From contig CAWBTF010000025.1 of assembly GCA_963791595.1 (NCBI GenBank), positions 62,001 through 126,000 of the forward strand: a stretch of DNA of 64,000 nucleotides. The letters are read 5' to 3'. Source of the DNA: JAEMQF01 sp963791595 (GTDB taxonomy: Bacteria > Pseudomonadota > Gammaproteobacteria > Burkholderiales > Burkholderiaceae_C). Position numbers and translations under genes: made by a program. The notes below the pieces were generated by a model. That model did not search any database. It was given only the letters and a program-made list of their open reading frames with translations, and was not told where the DNA came from. Shown here piece by piece: positions 9,444 to 14,679 of this stretch (its first letter is position 1; each line of letters opens with the position of its first letter).

Positions 9444-9839
9444 TCAGTGTTCGCCGAACGCCGTGGGCAGAACGTCCGCGGTGCGATTTGGCATGCGGCG
9501 GCGGCGCTCCAACGTCAGGTACTGCTCGAACATCTCCAGCGCCAATTCCTTCAGTTCGGCATGGCCCGTGCCATGCGCCAGCGACAGGCGCTCGAACGCA
9601 TATGGCGGGTCGCGGAACATGCGGCCCAGCTGCACCGGCATGCGGTGCGTGGCCATCAACTCGTTGAAGCGCGCGAGCCGCCACAAGTCGATCTTCAGCG
9701 ACGCCGCGAGCAGCCAGGACCAGGGGTCGGTATTGCCCACCAGCGGAATCGGTGCGCTCGGCTCGGCGTCGAGCCGGGCAACCTGGCCCGTGGTTGAGAT
9801 TCTTGTGGGGCTCTGCTTCTGAACGAAAGGAATGATCAT
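9444..9839 (-). CDS. Conserved hypothetical 131-aa protein
   Basis: Starts with MIIPFVQKQS and has a Pro/Thr-rich first third, then a helical part (WLLAASLKIDLWRLARFNELMATHRMPV and LKELALEMFEQYLTLERRRR). No signal peptide or membrane segment. I do not recognise a family. Codon use and base composition match the neighbours, and the frame is open between two real genes on the same strand as dcd, so it is probably expressed. The start at 9839 was chosen because it is the first ATG and longer alternatives are low-complexity arginine-rich sequence. The 225-bp gap to dcd shows nothing recognisable. Confidence 0.6.
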   Translation of the reverse strand: MIIPFVQKQSPTRISTTGQVARLDAEPSAPIPLVGNTDPWSWLLAASLKIDLWRLARFNELMATHRMPVQLGRMFRDPPYAFERLSLAHGTGHAELKELALEMFEQYLTLERRRRMPNRTADVLPTAFGEH

Positions 9840-10064
9840 CGCGCACCTCGCTGTCGTGCCACCCCGGTGCGGGCGGCTGGAGGCAAAGATAGCGGCGCAC
9901 CCGGCGCCACGAAGCGATGAATTGGGCCCGGCACCACGGCCATCTCGGCCACGCCGGGCTGGGGTGCCAAATGCGGCACGGGCCGAGCGGGCCACGCCGG
10001 GCTCCCGCCGTTGACGCCGGGCGCTCGGGGGGCTGCGCCGCCCCGCACCAACGGAACGCCGTCG

Positions 10065-10634
10065 TCAAGCCCTCGGCAAGGTCACGCCACGCTGCCCCTG
10101 GTACTTGCCGCCACGGTCTTTGTAGCTGGTCTCGCAGACTTCGTCGCTCTCGAAAAACAGCACCTGCGCGCAACCCTCGCCCGCGTAGATCTTCGCCGGC
10201 AGCGGCGTCGTGTTGCTGAATTCGAGCGTCACGAAGCCTTCCCATTCGGGTTCGAACGGCGTGACGTTGACAATGATGCCGCAGCGCGCATACGTGCTCT
10301 TGCCGAGGCAAATCGTCAACACGTTGCGCGGAATGCGGAAGTACTCGATGGTGCGCGCCAGCGCGAAGCTGTTCGGCGGGATGACGCAGACGTCGGCCTC
10401 GATGTCGACGAAGCTGCGTTCGTCGAAGTTCTTCGGGTCGACGACCGTGCTGTAGACGTTGGTGAACACCTTGAATTCGGGCGCGCAGCGGATGTCGTAG
10501 CCGTAGCTGCTGGTGCCATAACTGACGATGCGCTGGCCATCCGCCGACTGCCGCACCTGGCCGGGCTCGAACGGATCGATCATGCCGTGCTGCTGCGCCA
10601 TGCGGCGGATCCACTTGTCGCTTTTGATGCTCAT
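10065..10634 (-). CDS. dcd: dCTP deaminase
   Basis: 189 aa, close to the usual 188-193. It converts dCTP to dUTP, the main route to dTTP in many bacteria. The conserved N-terminal MSIKSDKWIRRMA, SSYGYDIRCAPEF, the nucleotide-binding loop LGKSTYARCGIIVNVTP with the active-site Glu in TPFEPEWEGFVTLEFSN, and the C-terminal lid region DRGGKYQGQRGV are all present. It acts as a homotrimer in the cytosol. In Burkholderiales dcd is often near apbC and metG; here it is separated from them by about 16 kb of formate dehydrogenase and Sec genes. Confidence 0.96.
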   Translation of the reverse strand: MSIKSDKWIRRMAQQHGMIDPFEPGQVRQSADGQRIVSYGTSSYGYDIRCAPEFKVFTNVYSTVVDPKNFDERSFVDIEADVCVIPPNSFALARTIEYFRIPRNVLTICLGKSTYARCGIIVNVTPFEPEWEGFVTLEFSNTTPLPAKIYAGEGCAQVLFFESDEVCETSYKDRGGKYQGQRGVTLPRA

Positions 10635-10787
10635 GTTCTGCCTTCTCGGGTGCGCGGCGATTGTAGGCAGGGGGTCGTGAGCGCACGCGCCGAGAGAACT
10701 CCCGTCGGGCGAATCGGGGGATGGTCAGAGTGCCGAGCTTCGCCTAATATTGCACTGCGGCACGATCCCTGCCCGAGGAGACCCCCG

Positions 10788-11315
10788 ATGCGCTCCGCCA
10801 TCGATTTGCTGAGCCAGTACGCCGAGTACCACCGGGACCGGCGCAACATCGTCAGTCACCTGATCGGGGTGCCGATGATCGTGTTTGCCGTGGGCGTGCT
10901 GCTCGCGCGCCCGGCTTTCGAGCTGGGCGACACACCGCTCACCCCCGCCTGGCTGCTGTTCGCGCCGGCCGCCGCCTGGTACCTGACGCGCGGCAATCTG
11001 CTGCTCGGCTTGGCGGTGAGCCTGGAAGTGGCGGCCCTGCTGTGGCTCGGGCAGTTGGCGGCGGGCGGCAGCGTGGCGTCCTGGTTGGCCTGGGGGATTG
11101 GATTTTTCGTCGTCGGCTGGATCATCCAGTTCGTCGGCCATTGGTACGAGGGACGCAAGCCCGCATTCGTCGACGACCTGACCGGCCTGCTCATCGGGCC
11201 GATGTTCGTCAGCGCCGAAGGCATGTTCATGCTCGGCTGGAACCGGTCGCTGCAAGAAGCGATCGAGCGGCGCGTCGGGCCTACCGTGCTGCGCGACATG
11301 GCCCGCATCGCTTGA
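10788..11315 (+). CDS. Mpo1-like/DUF962 membrane protein
   Basis: 175 aa with four to five hydrophobic helices. The opening MRSAIDLLSQYAEYHRDRRNIVSHLIGVPM and the block GWIIQFVGHWYEGRKPAFVDDLTGLLIGPMFV are diagnostic of the YGL010w/Mpo1 family. The yeast member is an ER Fe(II)-dependent dioxygenase in 2-hydroxy fatty acid alpha-oxidation; conserved His residues here (YHRDRRNIVSH, GHWYEG) would be metal ligands. Bacterial function is not established. It is a single gene, convergent with fdhD across a strong inverted repeat. Confidence 0.85.
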   Translation: MRSAIDLLSQYAEYHRDRRNIVSHLIGVPMIVFAVGVLLARPAFELGDTPLTPAWLLFAPAAAWYLTRGNLLLGLAVSLEVAALLWLGQLAAGGSVASWLAWGIGFFVVGWIIQFVGHWYEGRKPAFVDDLTGLLIGPMFVSAEGMFMLGWNRSLQEAIERRVGPTVLRDMARIA

Positions 11316-11322
11316 TGCCCGT

Positions 11323-11390
11323 GTCATCCCGGCGAAAGCCGGGATCCAGGCCTTCCGCGAAAGGTGGATCCCGGCTTTCGCCGGGATGAC
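11323..11390. repeat. Perfect 26-bp inverted repeat, REP/terminator-like, between convergent genes
   Basis: Arms 11323-11348 and 11365-11390 are exact reverse complements, with 16 bases between. Each arm is itself a small hairpin (CCCGGCGAAAGCCGGG). It lies just downstream of the Mpo1-like gene and of fdhD, so it may end transcription from both sides. Similar CCGGCGAAAGCCGG palindromes are dispersed in many proteobacterial genomes, so it is probably one member of a REP-like family. Confidence 0.7.
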
Positions 11391-11408
11391 GGGGCCCATG
11401 GCTCGTTT

Positions 11409-12278
11409 TCAGGTTGGCGCAGCGCGCGGCAGTTCGGGCTGGGCATCGAAGCGCTCGAAGCCGCAATAGCAGATGAAGTGACGGTTGGTCGCCCGGCCGA
11501 ACAAGGCCAATCCCAGCTGCTCCGCGATCTGCAGGCCCATCTGCGTGATGCCGCTGCGCGAGACGACGATCGGCACGCTCATCTGCGCCGACTTGATCAC
11601 CATCTCGCTCGTCAGGCGCCCGGTGGTGTAGAAGATCTTGTCGGCACCACCCACACCGTGCAACCACATCCAGCCGGCGATCGTGTCGATGGCGTTGTGC
11701 CGGCCCACGTCTTCGACGAAGGTCAGAAGTTTGTCTTGCTGAAACAGCGCGCAGCCGTGCACCGAGCCCGATGACTTGTAGGTGCTCTCCTGCACCCGCA
11801 TCGCGTTCAGCAGCCCGTACAGCGTGGTTTGGCTCAGGCGCGCCAACGGGTCATCCGCGGCGGGCAGGTGCAGCGTGTGGAGCTCGTTCATCAGGTCGCC
11901 AAACACCGTGCCCTGGCCGCAGCCCGTGGTGACGACCCGCTTCGCGGTCTTTTGATCGAAGCGCTCGATGCCCGCGCGGGTTTTCACGGCTGCGGCGTTG
12001 ACTTCCCAGTCGACGGTGATCGAGTGAATGTCGTCCAGCGATTCGACCAACCGCTGGTTGCGCAGGTAGCCGAGCACCAGCAGCTCGGGCGCGGCGCCGA
12101 GCGTCATCAAGGTGACGAGTTCGCGTTTGTCGACGAAAACAGTGAGCGCGCGCTCGGCAGGAATCGAGATGGTTCGGCGCGCGCCGTACTCGTCGAGCAC
12201 GCTCACTTCCTCGACCAGCGGGGCGCTGGCCGTGCTGAGACGCGGCAGGCGCCCAGGCTTCGGCAGAGACGGGCTCAG
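11409..12278 (-). CDS. fdhD: FdhD formate dehydrogenase accessory sulfurtransferase
   Basis: About 289 aa. FdhD passes sulfur from a cysteine desulfurase to the bis-MGD cofactor, making the sulfido ligand that formate dehydrogenase needs. Conserved parts are visible: LLVLGYLRNQRLV, VVTTGCGQGT, SGSVHGCALF, VEDVGRHNAIDTIAGW, FYTTGRLTSEMVIKSAQM and SRSGITQMGLQIAEQLGLALFGRA. The E. coli CxxC is here CGQG, so only the first cysteine is kept. The start is uncertain: the frame runs into the previous gene, and the best position is a CTG that overlaps its TGA stop (12278), suggesting translational coupling. It is the last gene of the formate dehydrogenase operon. Confidence 0.88.
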   Translation of the reverse strand: MSPSLPKPGRLPRLSTASAPLVEEVSVLDEYGARRTISIPAERALTVFVDKRELVTLMTLGAAPELLVLGYLRNQRLVESLDDIHSITVDWEVNAAAVKTRAGIERFDQKTAKRVVTTGCGQGTVFGDLMNELHTLHLPAADDPLARLSQTTLYGLLNAMRVQESTYKSSGSVHGCALFQQDKLLTFVEDVGRHNAIDTIAGWMWLHGVGGADKIFYTTGRLTSEMVIKSAQMSVPIVVSRSGITQMGLQIAEQLGLALFGRATNRHFICYCGFERFDAQPELPRAAPT

Positions 12279-12637
12279 GACTTCTTGGCCGGCGCGGCCG
12301 CCGCAGGGGCTGCCGCGGGCGCGGGGGCTGCTGGGGCGGCAGCCGCAGCGGGCGCCGCCGGCACGGGCCAGACGAACGGCCCCGGGTCGGCGCAGGCCGG
12401 CGTTTCGGTCGCCGGCTTGGCTTCCTTGGACGCCGCCTTCAGCGACGCCTGGTACTTGGCCGCCACCTTGTCCATCGACTTGCACAGCTGGAAGTCGGCA
12501 ACCTTGTTGCCGTGCGCCGTCTTGGCCGCGGCCTCGGCTGCCTTGGCCTTGGCTTCATCGCTGGGCGGCGGCAGCTTGGCCCAGGCGGGGACGGAAAAGG
12601 CAAAAGCGCTGAACAGGGCGATGGACAGGCAACGCAT
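12275..12637 (-). CDS. Small exported Ala/Pro-rich protein of the formate dehydrogenase operon
   Basis: 120 aa. A signal peptide (MRCLSIALFSAFAFSVPAWA) is cleaved after AWA. The mature part has a helical segment with a Cys (QLCKSMDKVAAKYQASLKAA), then TPACADPGPFVWP, and a tail that is almost only Ala and Pro ending in KKS. A GAGGGAAAC ribosome-binding site precedes the ATG. It lies between the gamma subunit gene and fdhD, overlapping fdhD. I recognise no named family; a periplasmic helper of the dehydrogenase is a guess from position only. The two mature cysteines could form a disulfide. Confidence 0.7.
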   Translation of the reverse strand: MRCLSIALFSAFAFSVPAWAKLPPPSDEAKAKAAEAAAKTAHGNKVADFQLCKSMDKVAAKYQASLKAASKEAKPATETPACADPGPFVWPVPAAPAAAAAPAAPAPAAAPAAAAPAKKS

Positions 12638-12660
12638 GGTCAGTTTCCCTCGAATGCAAA

Positions 12661-13806
12661 TCAAACTTGAGCCGCAGGGCGGGCAGTGTCCGCTGGCGCA
12701 GCCGAGTCAGGCGTGCGCACACGCGGAATCTTTCCGGCCACGACGTCGGCGTGCCAGTGCTCGTGGTGCTCCTTGGCCCAGGCGTCGTCGACTATGCCGG
12801 TGCGCATCGCGTTGAAGGCGCCCTTCATGCCGATCGTACCGAGGTAGATGTGGCCGAGGAACAGCGTCATCATCAGGACCGCCGCGATCGCGTGCACCAT
12901 GTGCGCGACCTGCATGTTGCCGCGCGTGTCGGCGATGCCCGGAACGAGCTTGTCGAGCACCAGGCCGGAGCCGACGACGGTCAGGCCAAGCACGAACACG
13001 CCGCCCCAGAAGATCACCTTCTCGCCGGCGTTGAAGCGGTGCGACGGCACTTCGTTGCCGCTGAACATGCCGCCGCCCTTGAGCAGCCAGGTCAGGTCGC
13101 CCTTGGCGGGCAGGTTGTCGCGGATGAAGGTGACGATCACGACCACGAGCGACACCGCGAACAGCGGACCGGCGAAGTTGTGCGCGGTCTTGAGCGCGTA
13201 GCTCAGCCAGCCGAACAGCGTGGGCCCCATCAGCGGCAGCAGGATGAACTTGCCGAACGCCATCACCAGGCCGGACACAGCGAGGATCACGAAGGCGGTG
13301 GCGTTGCTCCAGTGCGCAGCGCGCTCAAAATAGGTGAAGCGCTCGATCTTCTTCGTGCCTTCGGAGACGCCGCCGCCTTCGGCGTGGCCGAACGGACCGT
13401 GGCGCCAATAGAACAGGCCAATCGCGAGTGCGGCCAGGAAGAACAGTGCGCCACCATAGGGAATGATCCACTGGTTGCGCACGTTGCGCCAAGCCTCGCC
13501 GGCCGTCGTGGGTGCCGAGCCCGGGTAGTCGACGACGGGCTGGATCAGCAATCCCTTTTCTAGCCCGGGCAGCGTGGTGAAACCTTCCTGTGACTTGACG
13601 CTGCGCCAGAACGGCGCGTTGTTGCCGGGCTGGGTCTTGTTGCGCTGCGCGTTGCTTTCGTCCGGCTTGGGCTCGGCGGGAGCGACGAATCCGGCCGGTG
13701 GGCCCTTGGCGTCAGCCGCTGCGGGCGGGGCCTGCTGCGCCTGCGTCCCGGCCAGCGGCAAGGCGAGCGCCAACGCGCCCAGGAAGAGTTTCGTGCAGCG
13801 TGGCAT
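12661..13806 (-). CDS. fdhC: Formate dehydrogenase gamma subunit (membrane cytochrome b)
   Basis: 381 aa. A signal peptide (to GTQAQ) and a Pro/Ala-rich periplasmic stretch precede a first helix (WIIPYGGALFFLAALAIGLFYW), then the four-helix cytochrome b556 domain beginning ERFTYFERAAHWSNATAFVIL. Candidate haem ligands are the His residues in AAHWSN, TAHNFAGP, VAHMVHA and GHIYLG. This subunit anchors the enzyme in the membrane and passes electrons from the beta-subunit clusters to quinone. The N-terminal extension makes it longer than E. coli FdnI (about 217 aa), as is usual for the betaproteobacterial/Wolinella-type enzymes. Tail rich in Ala and Pro. Confidence 0.92.
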   Translation of the reverse strand: MPRCTKLFLGALALALPLAGTQAQQAPPAAADAKGPPAGFVAPAEPKPDESNAQRNKTQPGNNAPFWRSVKSQEGFTTLPGLEKGLLIQPVVDYPGSAPTTAGEAWRNVRNQWIIPYGGALFFLAALAIGLFYWRHGPFGHAEGGGVSEGTKKIERFTYFERAAHWSNATAFVILAVSGLVMAFGKFILLPLMGPTLFGWLSYALKTAHNFAGPLFAVSLVVVIVTFIRDNLPAKGDLTWLLKGGGMFSGNEVPSHRFNAGEKVIFWGGVFVLGLTVVGSGLVLDKLVPGIADTRGNMQVAHMVHAIAAVLMMTLFLGHIYLGTIGMKGAFNAMRTGIVDDAWAKEHHEHWHADVVAGKIPRVRTPDSAAPADTARPAAQV

Positions 13807-13827
13807 GGGATCCTCGATCGGCGGAGC

Positions 13828-14079
13828 CTACTTTTGCGTGCGTGTGTACTCGTTCTGGCCGCGCTCGGCGCGCGCCTTCAGCTGCGCTTCCCAAGCCGCT
13901 TTGTCGCCGGACTTGTAGCCCTCGGCCATGTACACCGTCGTCTGCGCGCCTTCCCATCCCTTCGTGTCGGACTTCTTGGTCGCGCCCTGACCGGCGGTTT
14001 GCGCCCTCTCGCCGCAGCCGGCGAGCACCAGCATTGCCGTGACGCAGACGAGCCGCCCGAGTGTGCCGCGCGCGATCAT
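13828..14079 (-). CDS. Small lipoprotein of the formate dehydrogenase operon
   Basis: 83 aa. The signal peptide ends in a lipobox (VLAGCGE), so the mature protein of about 63 aa is lipid-anchored. It is hydrophilic (TKKSDTKGWEGAQTTVYMAEGYKSGDKAAWEAQLKARAERGQNEYTRTQK). The start codon overlaps the stop of the beta-subunit gene by four bases (ATGA), indicating coupled translation and a role with the dehydrogenase. No named family is recognised. It may help assemble or tether the periplasmic alpha-beta dimer, but that is inference from position. Confidence 0.75.
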   Translation of the reverse strand: MIARGTLGRLVCVTAMLVLAGCGERAQTAGQGATKKSDTKGWEGAQTTVYMAEGYKSGDKAAWEAQLKARAERGQNEYTRTQK

Positions 14080-14669
14080 GACTTGGCCTTTCCGTAGGCC
14101 GTGCCCCAACCCCAGACCTCGCTGCCCTTGCCGCGCTGCAGCACCCGGGTGCGGAAGATGTCGGCCACGACGTCGCCGTCGCCGCCGAGCAGCGCCTTGG
14201 TCGAGCACATTTCAGCGCACACCGGGAGCTTGCCCTCGGCGAGGCGATTGCGGCCGTACTTCTCCCACTCGGCCTGCGAGCCGTTCGCTTCGGGGCCACC
14301 GGCGCAGAAGGTGCACTTGTCCATCTTGCCGCGCAAGCCGAAGGTGCCGTTGGTCGGGAACTGCGGCGCGCCGAACGGGCAGGCGTACGAGCAGTAGCCG
14401 CAGCCGATGCACACGTCCTTGTCGTGCAGCACCACGCCCTCGTCGGTGCGGTAGAAGCAATCGACCGGACACACCGCCATGCACGGCGCGTCGGAGCAGT
14501 GCATGCACGCCACCGAGATGCTGCGCTCGCCGGGAACCCCGTCGTTGAGCGTGACCACGCGGCGCCGGTTCACGCCCCAGGGCACATCGTGCTCGGCCTT
14601 GCAGGCCGTGACGCAGCCGTTGCATTCGATGCAGCGCTCCGCGTCGCAGATAAATTTCATGCGTGCCAT
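14076..14669 (-). CDS. fdhB: Formate dehydrogenase beta subunit, four [4Fe-4S] ferredoxin
   Basis: 197 aa. Sixteen cysteines fall in four groups: CDAERCIECNGCVTAC, CMHCSDAPCMAVCPV, CIGCGYCSYACPF and CTFC...CAEMC, which bind four [4Fe-4S] clusters that wire the molybdenum/tungsten centre to cytochrome b. It is shorter than E. coli FdnH (294 aa) because it lacks the C-terminal membrane helix. The gene lies 10 bp after the alpha gene in the same operon. No Tat signal is seen, so it is probably co-exported with the alpha subunit. Confidence 0.95.
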   Translation of the reverse strand: MARMKFICDAERCIECNGCVTACKAEHDVPWGVNRRRVVTLNDGVPGERSISVACMHCSDAPCMAVCPVDCFYRTDEGVVLHDKDVCIGCGYCSYACPFGAPQFPTNGTFGLRGKMDKCTFCAGGPEANGSQAEWEKYGRNRLAEGKLPVCAEMCSTKALLGGDGDVVADIFRTRVLQRGKGSEVWGWGTAYGKAKS

Positions 14670-14679
14670 CTGCGTCTCC

